Positions 47,267 to 55,672 of a stretch of 64,000 bases of DNA are shown here, piece by piece. Made by a program: the position numbers and the translations under genes. Source of the stretch: Clostridium cavendishii DSM 21758 (GTDB lineage Bacteria > Bacillota > Clostridia > Clostridiales > Clostridiaceae). Every line of letters starts with the position of its first letter. The first letter of the stretch is position 1. The stretch lies in the NCBI RefSeq assembly GCF_900141845.1, contig NZ_FQZB01000007.1:1-64000 (forward strand). The letters run 5' to 3'. Under the pieces are notes generated by a model. That model ran no database searches. It was not told the origin of the DNA and saw only the letters and a list, made by a program, of their open reading frames with translations.

Positions 47267-47292
47267 AAACCACCTGTAAGGGTGGTTTTTAT
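47267..47292 (+). terminator. Terminator after the alcohol dehydrogenase
   Basis: AACCACC pairs with GGTGGTT around a short loop and is followed by TTTATTTA. The following 270 bp before the MerR gene hold repeated ATTTTATATAAAA strings and a possible TTGAAA box near 47473, but no CCC/GGG dyad of the type found downstream. Confidence 0.75.
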
Positions 47293-47563
47293 TTATGCAA
47301 ATTTATAAGGTGCTTATATATATAAATCAAGTGATATCAATGCTTTAGGTAGGGTAATCATTACTTTGTTTTTTGAAATTTTATATTAATATTTTGATGA
47401 TGTACACGATTAAATTTTTGGCAATTTTATAGTAATAATAAAGATTTAATAAAAATACTTTTAAGATTTTTGTTGAAAACAATTTCAATTTTATATAAAA
47501 TTATATAAGATGATTAAAATTTTATATAAAATAAAATTTTACAAAGGATAGGGAGGTTATTTT

Positions 47564-48400
47564 ATGAAGGAGTATGAATTATATTGTATAGGTAGTGTTG
47601 AAAAGATGTGTAATCTTTCAAAAAAAGCACTTAGATATTATGATAAAAGAGGAATATTATGTCCTGATGAAGTATCTGATAAAAGTGGCTATAGATACTA
47701 TAGTAAGAAAACCTTACTTTCAGTGCCAATGATAAAATATTATAAACAAAGTGGATTTAAGCTTGAAGAAATGAAAGATTTACTTAGTGAGACAAGCTAT
47801 TCAACTTTTCAAAAAAGTTTCAAAAATAAGATTGAAGAACTTAAGGAAATAGAAAATGAACTTAATTTGAAACTTAAATCAATAGAAGATTGGTACGATC
47901 TTATAACTGAGGCGGATATGGTAATAGAAAATAATGTACAAGATGTATCTGTAAAATATCTTGATGCTTGTAAAATGGTTTATTTAAATCAAGATTTTAA
48001 TTATGATTATATAGAATCTATAGTTAATATAGAGTTTACTAACTATATAGAGCATATAAATAATGCAATAACAGGACCTGTTATAATAGAATATCCTTCA
48101 TTTGAAGAAAAGATAAATGGTAAATGTAATAAAATGACAATCATGCAGAGAACCATTTTAAAAAATAAAGATTTTGAGGAAATTGAATTTGGTGGGTTTA
48201 TGGTAGCAGCATGTTATCATATAGGATCATATGAAACCATTAATAATACATATAAGAAAATAAAGGATTGGGCGAATAATAATGGTTATAAATGCTCAGA
48301 AAAATCATATGAAAGATATGTTATAGATTATTGGACAACTAAAGATAGTAATAAATTTGTGACAGAAGTAATGATTAAAATAAGTAAGAGAAAAAAATAA
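47564..48400 (+). CDS. MerR family regulator with GyrI-like effector domain, probable BMC activator
   Basis: A 278-residue BmrR/TipA-like regulator. The N-terminal winged helix reads IGSVEKMCNLSKKALRYYDK..GILCPDE then SGYRYYSKKTLLSVPMI. It is followed by a dimer coiled coil (residues 85-115) and a C-terminal region of about 150 residues with the layout of a GyrI-like small-molecule domain. That domain in BmrR binds cationic lipophilic drugs, so a quaternary amine such as choline is a reasonable ligand (inference). Two promoters with 20-bp spacers and a matching dyad lie just downstream, before the transporter and the shell operon. GGGAGG precedes the ATG by 9 nt. Confidence 0.85.
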   Translation: MKEYELYCIGSVEKMCNLSKKALRYYDKRGILCPDEVSDKSGYRYYSKKTLLSVPMIKYYKQSGFKLEEMKDLLSETSYSTFQKSFKNKIEELKEIENELNLKLKSIEDWYDLITEADMVIENNVQDVSVKYLDACKMVYLNQDFNYDYIESIVNIEFTNYIEHINNAITGPVIIEYPSFEEKINGKCNKMTIMQRTILKNKDFEEIEFGGFMVAACYHIGSYETINNTYKKIKDWANNNGYKCSEKSYERYVIDYWTTKDSNKFVTEVMIKISKRKK

Positions 48401-48477
48401 TTTGAAAACGTTAACCCTTGGGGGAAGCATAAAGATGCTTTAATTAAGAATTTTTAATTAGCATTTCATAAAATAAG

Positions 48478-48522
48478 AGTTCTAGTTTGATTTTAATAGT
48501 AATCAAATTAGAACTTTTGTTT
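48478..48522 (+). terminator. Terminator after the MerR gene
   Basis: AGTTCTAGTTTGATT pairs with AATCAAATTAGAACT (one mismatch) around an 8-nt loop and is followed by TTTGTTTTGTT. It insulates the regulator from the inducible promoter 130 bp downstream. Confidence 0.8.
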
Positions 48523-48651
48523 TGTTGAAAATTAGTATAAAAACGTTGATTACATGGGATTGATGCTCTCTAAAAATGATAAGATATAAGGAGATTTTTT
48601 TGTTTTTTAAAGTGCAAAAGAATAAATTAATAAGCATAGTCATTATATGTA

Positions 48652-48683
48652 TTGACTTTCCCCTATAGGGAAAGGACTATAAT
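48652..48683 (+). promoter_or_regulatory. MerR-type promoter of the transporter genes
   Basis: TTGACT at 48652-48657 and TATAAT at 48678-48683 are separated by 20 nt. The spacer holds the dyad CTTTCCC-CTATA-GGGAAAG. Overlong spacers with a centred dyad are the mark of MerR-activated promoters. The same elements recur at 50616. The leader to the transporter is about 225 nt. Confidence 0.8.
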
Positions 48684-48913
48684 TTAATTACTAATAAAAA
48701 TATTTAGAAATATGAAAAGTTATTTGTTAAATTTAAGATTAAATAAAATATCCATATTATAATTTTAACAATATTAATTATTATGAAAAATATTCAATTC
48801 CTTATCAAGCGAAACAAATAGGTTAATACACTTATCAAATCTAAATATGATCATTAATAAATTTTAATTTAATGATAATACATTAAACATTTACATGAGG
48901 GGAGTTTTATTTT

Positions 48914-50023
48914 ATGAATGAGAAGTCAGGAATGGCCAATTCATCTGCGATTGCTGCAAAAAGACAGCTAGCAGCCAATTTCCGTAAAAAGGGTATTTCC
49001 ATAGCCTTATTTTCAGGTCTTATGTATGGATTTTATTCAGCATTTATGACACTAGGTATGAAAAAAGGAGTATGGGCAGATTGGTATGGAGATAATAAGG
49101 CAGCTTTATCAGCACTTGTTATTACATATCTATTAGGTGCTTTGGGTAGCGCTGTAAACGATACATGTAGTGCTGTATGGGCGATGCTACATGCAATAAT
49201 GAAAGGAAAAGGTGGAGACTTTTTTAGATGTCTTAAAACTAAACCTGGTAAAGTAATGATTTTAGCTGCACTTATAGGTGGACCTATTGCAAGTACAGCT
49301 TATGTTGTTGGTCTTCAAATGGCAGGGTCAATTGTTATTCCTATCACTGCTCTTTGTCCAGCTATTGGAGCTATCTTAGGTAGAGTTTTGTTTAAACAAG
49401 AATTAAACAAACGTATGATGGCTGGTATAGCAATTTGTGTCTTATCTAGTTTTATGATAGGTAGTACAAGTATTGGTGGAGATGCACCAAAAGGTATGTT
49501 CTTAGGTCTTTGTATTGCTTTTATAGCTGCTTTAGGCTGGGGATTTGAAGGTTGTGTAGCTGGGTATGGTACATCAATGATAGATTCAGATATTGGTATT
49601 ACTATACGTCAAGCAACATCAGGACTTTCTAATTTATTAATTCTATTACCTATTTTTGGTATTATATTCGGAGACGGAGTTGGTTTTTCAGCTAATTTAG
49701 TTGGGCAAGCATTTACAAGTGGACCTTCTATGATTTTCTTTGCTTTAAGTGGTCTTTGTGCATTCGTTTCGTATATGTGTTGGTATAATGGTAATAGTAT
49801 GTGTGGTGCTGCGCTTGGTATGGCTTGTAATGGTACTTACTCATTCTGGGGACCATTTTGCTGCTGGATAGTACTTGGTGTATTTGCTGGTATGGAAGGT
49901 TGGTCATTACCTCCTATTGCTTGGATTTCGGCTATAACTATGATGGTTGGAATATTAACAATAGCTATGAACCCATTAGATTTATTTAGAAAAAAGGAGG
50001 CTAAAAGTAATGAAGCCGCTTAA
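48914..50023 (+). CDS. DMT superfamily (EamA-type) transporter linked to the BMC
   Basis: A 369-residue membrane protein with about ten transmembrane helices and an N-terminal cytosolic stretch. The internal pattern fits the drug/metabolite transporter superfamily: LMYGFYSAFMTLGMKKG near the first helix, VIPITALCPAIGAILGRVLF in the middle, and a second half of similar layout. Its place in the locus and the shared promoter type suggest it imports choline or exports trimethylamine (inference; no transport data known to me for this subgroup). GAGGGGAG lies about 10 nt before the ATG. The next gene overlaps its end by 14 nt. Confidence 0.75.
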   Translation: MNEKSGMANSSAIAAKRQLAANFRKKGISIALFSGLMYGFYSAFMTLGMKKGVWADWYGDNKAALSALVITYLLGALGSAVNDTCSAVWAMLHAIMKGKGGDFFRCLKTKPGKVMILAALIGGPIASTAYVVGLQMAGSIVIPITALCPAIGAILGRVLFKQELNKRMMAGIAICVLSSFMIGSTSIGGDAPKGMFLGLCIAFIAALGWGFEGCVAGYGTSMIDSDIGITIRQATSGLSNLLILLPIFGIIFGDGVGFSANLVGQAFTSGPSMIFFALSGLCAFVSYMCWYNGNSMCGAALGMACNGTYSFWGPFCCWIVLGVFAGMEGWSLPPIAWISAITMMVGILTIAMNPLDLFRKKEAKSNEAA

Positions 50024-50276
50024 TTATGCTATTTTAAAACATTTTACAAAGGTAGAAGATGCTTGTGCTGACGATGTAATAGAAGCTTTAATGGGTGAGT
50101 ATGGTAAATTTAAAGCTCTTAATAAGAAAGATGTAATAACAGCTTTAATGACAGCAGAAGCTAATGGACTTCTTCAAGAAACAAGATTTGATCTTGATAA
50201 TAATGGTGAATTAAGAGTTTATTATCATGCACATGAAGAAGGTGCAGCTACAATTAATAAATATATTGAGGATTAA
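50010..50276 (+). CDS. Small partner protein of the DMT transporter, unknown function
   Basis: An 88-residue soluble protein overlapping the transporter end, with AAGGAGG inside that gene, so the two are translationally coupled. It looks helical and winged-helix-like (AILKHFTKVEDACADDVIEAL, then DVITALMTAEANGLLQETRFD and a beta hairpin). It could regulate the transporter or bind nucleic acid. I do not recognise a named family. Confidence 0.65.
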   Translation: MKPLNYAILKHFTKVEDACADDVIEALMGEYGKFKALNKKDVITALMTAEANGLLQETRFDLDNNGELRVYYHAHEEGAATINKYIED

Positions 50277-50310
50277 TAGTTATTAAAGATAAATCTTTAT
50301 AGTTTGTTAA

Positions 50311-50372
50311 AAAGACTTTCTTTTATTAAAAATTATAGATATATAGTTTTTGATAATTAGAAAGTCTTTTAT
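50311..50372 (+). terminator. Terminator after the transporter pair
   Basis: AAAGACTTTCT pairs perfectly with AGAAAGTCTTT around a long AT loop and is followed by TATTTTGAT. It shows that the transporter pair and the shell operon are separate transcripts. Confidence 0.7.
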
Positions 50373-50413
50373 TTTGATATAAATAATTTTAAATTTTATA
50401 GAGATTAAAATAA

Positions 50414-50446
50414 TGTATAACATTCCCCAAAGGGAAAGGTTATACA
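50414..50446. promoter_or_regulatory. Operator-like nested palindrome between the two BMC transcripts
   Basis: TGTATAAC and GTTATACA form a perfect outer inverted repeat around ATTCCCCAAAGGGAAAG. The inner CCC/GGG dyad matches the two MerR-type promoters nearby, one base shorter in the middle. A TATACA box exists but there is no -35 box 20 nt before it, so this is more likely an extra binding site or a relic than a promoter. Confidence 0.5.
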
Positions 50447-50615
50447 TTGTTTTAAATATTAATGATAGATATAAAGAATATGAATTTAAGTAATATCTTA
50501 CAATAAACGTTTACTTTATATAAAGTTAAATGGCTGATTTTAGATTATTATAAGGGGTTTAAATACCTTTGCATTATATTGGTTATAAGGCAAAAAAAAT
50601 ATTGTTAAAAAGATA

Positions 50616-50647
50616 TTGACTTTCCCCTAAAGGGAAGGGGCTATAAT
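50616..50647 (+). promoter_or_regulatory. MerR-type promoter of the BMC operon
   Basis: TTGACT at 50616-50621, a 20-nt spacer with TTTCCCCTAAAGGGAAGG, then TATAAT at 50642-50647. Box sequences and spacer length equal those at 48652, so both are probably activated by the same MerR protein. It is about 120 bp before the first shell gene. Confidence 0.8.
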
Positions 50648-50768
50648 TGAATTAGGCAATAATAAACATTTACGCAATGTAATATGTGAAAAAATTAATA
50701 ATATTAAATTTTGTTTGCATGGTTAAAAAATTGATGTAACAGTTTGTAACGGGAAAGGTGGGAGGTAA

Positions 50769-51065
50769 ATGAGATATTATGGAGATGAAGCTTTAGGTCT
50801 TGTAGAAACAATAGGATTGGTTCCGGCACTTGAAGCTGCAGACAAAATGTTAAAAGCTGCAGATGTTGAATTAGTTTCATATGAAAATGTAGGATCAACA
50901 CTTGTTACTATTATGGTTAAAGGTGATGTTGCTGCGGTTAGATCAGCAGTAGAAGCTGGAGCAGAAGCAGCAGCAGCTATAGGAAAATTAACAGCAAAAA
51001 ATGTTATGCCACGTCCTATTAGAGAAGTTGGAGACATTGTTTCTGTACATGATATTGATTCTTAA
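50769..51065 (+). CDS. BMC-H shell protein 1 (hexamer, EutM/PduA-like)
   Basis: A 98-residue single BMC-domain protein: ALGLVETIGLVPALEAADKMLKAADVEL, then VTIMVKGDVAAVRSAVEAG and AKNVMPRPIREV. Such proteins form hexamers that tile the shell facets, with a small central pore for substrates. It is the first gene of the operon; GGGAGGTAA precedes the ATG. The acidic C-terminal end (DIVSVHDIDS) is short. Confidence 0.95.
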   Translation: MRYYGDEALGLVETIGLVPALEAADKMLKAADVELVSYENVGSTLVTIMVKGDVAAVRSAVEAGAEAAAAIGKLTAKNVMPRPIREVGDIVSVHDIDS

Positions 51066-51091
51066 AAATTAATAAAGGAGAGAATTTAGAT

Positions 51092-51397
51092 ATGCCTAGA
51101 TATGAAGCTATAGGATTAATTGAGACTTTTGGTCTGGTTTTTGTTTTAGAAGCTGCAGATGCTATGTGTAAAGCTGCAGATGTAGAGCTTATAGGTTATG
51201 AAAACGTTGCCTCTGGATATATTTCTGTAATAGTTCGTGGCGATGTAGGAGCTTGCAAAACAGCGGTAGAAGCTGGGGTGAAAGCTGTTCAAGATATGGA
51301 AGGTGGAAATCTTTATAGTTCAGTTGTTATTGCAAGACCACATGACGACCTTGAAAAAATTATAGAACGTTACAAGATTCAAAATTTATCTTCATAA
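51092..51397 (+). CDS. BMC-H shell protein 2
   Basis: A 101-residue BMC-domain protein 26 bp after the first. YEAIGLIETFGLVFVLEAAD and ISVIVRGDVGACKTAVEAG are standard, but the pore-side and C-terminal parts differ (VASGY, and a longer charged tail DDLEKIIERYKIQNLSS). A different pore from copy 1 suggests a division of labour in what crosses the shell. AAAGGAGAG precedes the ATG. Confidence 0.93.
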   Translation: MPRYEAIGLIETFGLVFVLEAADAMCKAADVELIGYENVASGYISVIVRGDVGACKTAVEAGVKAVQDMEGGNLYSSVVIARPHDDLEKIIERYKIQNLSS

Positions 51398-51461
51398 ATC
51401 AGAATAATAATGTTAAAGACATTATAGGTATCTTATTTCTAAGTGGAAAGGAGAGATGCAA

Positions 51462-52952
51462 ATGAATATTATAGATAATGATTTACTCTCCATACAGGAA
51501 ACTCGAATTCTTGCTGAAAATGCTAGAGAAGCACAAAAGAAATTATCAACTTTTCCACAAGAAAAACTTGATGAAATTGTTGAAAGAATGACTGAAGAAA
51601 TTGAAAAGCATATTTATGAACTTGCTAGTATGTCTATTGAAGAAACAGACTATGGAAGATATGAAGATAAGTGCATAAAAAATAGTTTTGTTTGTACTTA
51701 TGTTCGTAATAGACTTAAGGGGATAAAATGTGTAGGTGTTATTAACGAAGATATTCATAATAAAACCATGGATATAGGTGTACCTATGGGTGTAATCGTT
51801 GCATTTTGTCCACCAACAAGTCCGGTTTCTACTACCATATATAAAGCACTAATAGCAATAAAATCAGGAAATGCTATTATATTTTCGCCTCATCCAAGAG
51901 CGAAGAATACAATAGCTAAAACTTTAGATATTTTAATTAGAGCAGCTGAAGGTTATGGTTTACCAGAAGGAGCATTAGCATATTTACATAATGTAACATC
52001 TAAGGGAACGGAAGAGTTAATGAATCATAATGATACTTCATTAATAATGAATACAGGAGTACCAAGTTTGTTAAAAGCAGCGTATAAATCAGGGAAACCA
52101 GTAATTTATGGTGGAGCAGGAAATGGACCAGCTTTTATAGAACGAACAGCTGATATAAAGCAAGCTGTAAAGGATATTATAGATAGTAAAACCTTTGATT
52201 ATGGTATTGTTTCTGCTGCTGAACAGTCTATTGTTGTTGATAGTTGTATTGAATCTGAAGTTAGAAAAGCATTAGAAGAGAGTGGAGCTTATTTTATGAC
52301 TGAGGAAGAATCAGAAAAACTTGGTTCCTTATTCTTTAGACCTGATGGAAGTGCTGATACTGAACTAGTTGGGAAATCACCTCAAATTTTAGCTAAAAAA
52401 GCTGGTTTCAATGTCCCAAATAATATAAGGATTTTGATTTCTAAACAGAAATATGTCTCACAAACTAATCCTTATTCAAGAGAAAAGCTTTGTCCCGTTT
52501 TAGCTTATTATATTGAGGATGATTGGATGCATGCTTGTGAGAAGTGTATTGAACTGTTACTTAGCGAGAGACTTGGACATACACTAATTATACATTCAAA
52601 AGATGAAGAAGTTGTTCGTCAGTTTGCATTAAAAAAACCAGTTGGTAGAGTTCTTGTAAATACTCCAGGTGCTTTTGGAAGTATGGGGGCAACAACTAAT
52701 TTGTTTCCTGCAATGACATTAGGTAGTGGCTCTACAGGTCAAGGTATGACTTCTGATAATGTTTCGCCTATGAATTTAATATATGTTCGTAAGGTTGGTT
52801 ATGGTGTACGTAAAATAGATGAGATAGTTAAAACAGAAACATATGAAAAAAATTTATATCCCAATAATGAAGAAAAACAAAAGATTTATGATTTAGATAA
52901 TGCAAAAGTTTTAGAAAATCTCTTAAGACAAGTTATCAATGATTTAAAATAA
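51462..52952 (+). CDS. Aldehyde dehydrogenase-like protein with Ser at the catalytic Cys position
   Basis: A 496-residue EutE/PduP-family protein that aligns without gaps to the active copy at 61103 over its first 260 residues. At residue 251 it has Ser (TCT at 52212-52214) in FDYGIVSAAEQS, where the active copy has Cys in FDYGTICASEQS. The thiol that forms the thioacyl intermediate is thus absent, and normal CoA-acylating activity is not expected. The C-terminus AKVLENLLRQVINDLK looks like an amphipathic encapsulation peptide. It may be a structural, scaffolding or regulatory subunit. The ATG at 51462 is 9 nt after AAAGGAG; the ATG at 51456 is too close. Confidence 0.9.
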   Translation: MNIIDNDLLSIQETRILAENAREAQKKLSTFPQEKLDEIVERMTEEIEKHIYELASMSIEETDYGRYEDKCIKNSFVCTYVRNRLKGIKCVGVINEDIHNKTMDIGVPMGVIVAFCPPTSPVSTTIYKALIAIKSGNAIIFSPHPRAKNTIAKTLDILIRAAEGYGLPEGALAYLHNVTSKGTEELMNHNDTSLIMNTGVPSLLKAAYKSGKPVIYGGAGNGPAFIERTADIKQAVKDIIDSKTFDYGIVSAAEQSIVVDSCIESEVRKALEESGAYFMTEEESEKLGSLFFRPDGSADTELVGKSPQILAKKAGFNVPNNIRILISKQKYVSQTNPYSREKLCPVLAYYIEDDWMHACEKCIELLLSERLGHTLIIHSKDEEVVRQFALKKPVGRVLVNTPGAFGSMGATTNLFPAMTLGSGSTGQGMTSDNVSPMNLIYVRKVGYGVRKIDEIVKTETYEKNLYPNNEEKQKIYDLDNAKVLENLLRQVINDLK

Positions 52953-53002
52953 ACACTCAGATTAATAATCTGAAATATTTAAAGAATGAGAGGGAAGGCT
53001 TT

Positions 53003-55543
53003 TTGGATATTCGTGAATTTTCAAATAAGTTTATAGAAGCTACTCAAAATATGTCTACAGACGAACGTGAACGTTTAATGAAGATGTTTGAGACTGTTTC
53101 AAAAGAAATTACAAAAGAAGAACCTGTTACTCAAAGTAAAGTATGTGCTGAAGGTGATAAAATTCCAGATGGAATGACAGAGCGTTTAGCAAAATTAAAA
53201 GAGAATTATTTAAAGCAAGTTCCATCAATTACTACACATCGTGCTAGGGCAATTACTAAGATAGCTAAAGAAAATCCTGGTATGCCTAAAATATTATTAC
53301 GTGCAAAATGTTTTAAATATTGCTGTGAAACTGCACCATTAGTAATTCAAGATAATGAATTAATTGTAGGGGCTCCTTGTGGTGCACCTCGTGCAGGAGC
53401 ATTCTCTCCTGATATTGCTTGGAGATGGATGCAAGATGAAATTGATACTATAGGTACAAGAGCTCAAGATCCATTCTATATATCAGAAGAAGATAAGAAG
53501 ATCATGAGAGAAGAATTATTCCCATATTGGTCTGGTAAGTCTGTTGATGAATATTGTGAAAGTCAATATCGTGAAGCAGGTATTTGGGAACTTTCAGGTG
53601 AATCATTTGTTTCAGATTGTTCTTACCATGCTCTTAACGGTGGTGGAGATTCAAATCCTGGTTATGATGTAATCCTAATGAAAAAGGGTATGTTAGATAT
53701 TCAGCAAGAAGCAAGAGAAAATCTTGAAAAACTTGATTATGAAAAACCTGAAGATATTGAAAAGATTTATTTCTATAAAGCTATAATCGATACTACTGAA
53801 GGTGTTATGATTTACGCTAAGCGTTTATCTAAGTATGCAGCCGAACTTGCTGAAAAAGAAACAAATCCTAAGCGTAAAAAAGAATTACAAAAGATTTCTG
53901 AGATTAACGCGAGAGTACCAGCACATAAGCCAAGTACTTTCTGGGAAGCAATTCAAGCAGTTTGGACTGTTGAATCCTTATTAGTAGTTGAAGAAAATCA
54001 AACAGGTATGTCTATAGGACGTGTTGACCAATATATGTATGATGTATATAAGGCTGATATAGAAGCTGGTCGTATGACTGATTTTGAAGCATTTGAATTA
54101 TCAGGTTGTATGCTTATAAAAATGTCTGAAATGATGTGGATTACAAGTGAAGGTGGTTCTAAGTTCTTCGCTGGTTACCAACCATTCGTTAATATGTGTC
54201 TTGGTGGTGTTACAAGAGATGGAAGAGATGCTACAAATGAATTAACTTATTTACTTATGGATGCAGTTAGACATGTTAAGATTTATCAACCATCATTAGC
54301 TTGTCGTATACACAATCAGTCACCATATAAATATTTAAAGAAAATTGTTGAAGTAGTTCGTGCAGGTATGGGATTCCCAGCTTGTCACTTTGATGATGTT
54401 CATATAAAGATGATGCTAGCTAAGGGTGTTTCAATAGAAGATGCTAGAGATTATTGCTTAATGGGATGTGTTGAACCACAAAAATCAGGAAGATTATATC
54501 AATGGACATCTACAGCATACACTCAATGGCCAATATGTATAGAACTTGTACTTAATAATGGTGTTCCTCTTTGGTATGGAAAACAAGTTTGTCCAAATAT
54601 GGGCGATATAAATAGCTTCAAGACTTATGAACAATTTGAAGAAGCTGTTAAAGAGCAAATAAAATATATTACTAAGTGGTCAAGTATAGCTACTGTAATA
54701 TCTCAACGTGTTCATAAAGACCTTGCGCCAAAACCACTTATGTCTATCATGTATGAAGGATGTATGGAAAATGGTAGAGGTGTTGAAGCTGGTGGAGCTA
54801 TGTACAACTTTGGACCAGGAGTTGTATGGAGTGGACTAGCTACTTATGCTGACTCTATGGCAGCTATTAAGAAATTAGTATTTGATGAAAAGAAATATAC
54901 ATTAAAAGAATTAAATGATGCTTTAAAAGCTGATTTTGTTGGATATGAAAAGCTTAAAAAAGATTGTTTAGAAGCTCCTAAGTATGGTAACGATGAAGAT
55001 TATGCAGATTATATTGCGGCTGACATAATTAACTTTACAGAAATAGAACATCGTAAATTTAAAACTTTATATTCAGTACTTAGTCATGGTACATTATCAA
55101 TTTCTAATAATACTCCATTTGGTCAAATGACAGGAGCTACAGCAAATGGACGTGGAGCATGGACACCATTATCAGATGGTATAAGTCCAACTCAAGGTGC
55201 CGATTATAAAGGACCAACTGCCATAATAAAATCAGTTTCTAAGATGGCTTGTGACAATATGAATATAGGTATGGTTCATAACTTTAAACTTATATCAGGC
55301 TTACTTGATACTAAAGAAGGCGAAGAAGGAATAATAACATTACTACGTAGTGCATGTGCTCTTGGGCTTGGTGAAATGCAATTTAACTATTTAGATAATG
55401 AAACACTAATAGAAGCTCAAAAACATCCAGAACAATATCGTGATCTAATAGTACGTGTTGCTGGATATAGTGCATACTTTGTTGAACTATGTAAAGATGT
55501 TCAAGATGAAATTATAAGCAGAACTATGCTTACACATTTTTAA
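53003..55543 (+). CDS. cutC: Choline trimethylamine-lyase, glycyl radical enzyme
   Basis: An 846-residue glycyl radical enzyme that splits choline to trimethylamine and acetaldehyde. By direct count the residues are Y208, D216 (in NGGGDSNPG), F395, thiyl C489 and E491 (in MGCVEPQ), T502, Y506 and glycyl G821 (in VRVAGYSAYF). These are the active-site numbers I recall for Desulfovibrio alaskensis CutC; D216 and F395 help set choline specificity. The first 50 residues form an extra amphipathic helix (FSNKFIEATQNMSTDE and on), the likely encapsulation signal of the long, microcompartment-linked CutC type. The start is TTG at 53003 with GGGAAGG before it. The activase follows 130 bp later. Confidence 0.97.
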   Translation: MDIREFSNKFIEATQNMSTDERERLMKMFETVSKEITKEEPVTQSKVCAEGDKIPDGMTERLAKLKENYLKQVPSITTHRARAITKIAKENPGMPKILLRAKCFKYCCETAPLVIQDNELIVGAPCGAPRAGAFSPDIAWRWMQDEIDTIGTRAQDPFYISEEDKKIMREELFPYWSGKSVDEYCESQYREAGIWELSGESFVSDCSYHALNGGGDSNPGYDVILMKKGMLDIQQEARENLEKLDYEKPEDIEKIYFYKAIIDTTEGVMIYAKRLSKYAAELAEKETNPKRKKELQKISEINARVPAHKPSTFWEAIQAVWTVESLLVVEENQTGMSIGRVDQYMYDVYKADIEAGRMTDFEAFELSGCMLIKMSEMMWITSEGGSKFFAGYQPFVNMCLGGVTRDGRDATNELTYLLMDAVRHVKIYQPSLACRIHNQSPYKYLKKIVEVVRAGMGFPACHFDDVHIKMMLAKGVSIEDARDYCLMGCVEPQKSGRLYQWTSTAYTQWPICIELVLNNGVPLWYGKQVCPNMGDINSFKTYEQFEEAVKEQIKYITKWSSIATVISQRVHKDLAPKPLMSIMYEGCMENGRGVEAGGAMYNFGPGVVWSGLATYADSMAAIKKLVFDEKKYTLKELNDALKADFVGYEKLKKDCLEAPKYGNDEDYADYIAADIINFTEIEHRKFKTLYSVLSHGTLSISNNTPFGQMTGATANGRGAWTPLSDGISPTQGADYKGPTAIIKSVSKMACDNMNIGMVHNFKLISGLLDTKEGEEGIITLLRSACALGLGEMQFNYLDNETLIEAQKHPEQYRDLIVRVAGYSAYFVELCKDVQDEIISRTMLTHF

Positions 55544-55672
55544 AATAGATAATTGAATTTTGGTTTAGATAATTTATTGATTTATTGAATTTAGTACTGG
55601 CATGCTTTAATGCATGCTAGTACGCAAATAATGTTTTTTAAACATAACAAATAAAACTGGAGATTGAATAGT

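Noticed and set aside
53003..55543. Propanediol or glycerol dehydratase as the identity of the glycyl radical enzyme
   Set aside because: The residue counts match choline lyase (D216, F395, C489, E491, G821), the Cys motif is MGCVEPQ at 489, and the N-terminal extension is that of long CutC.
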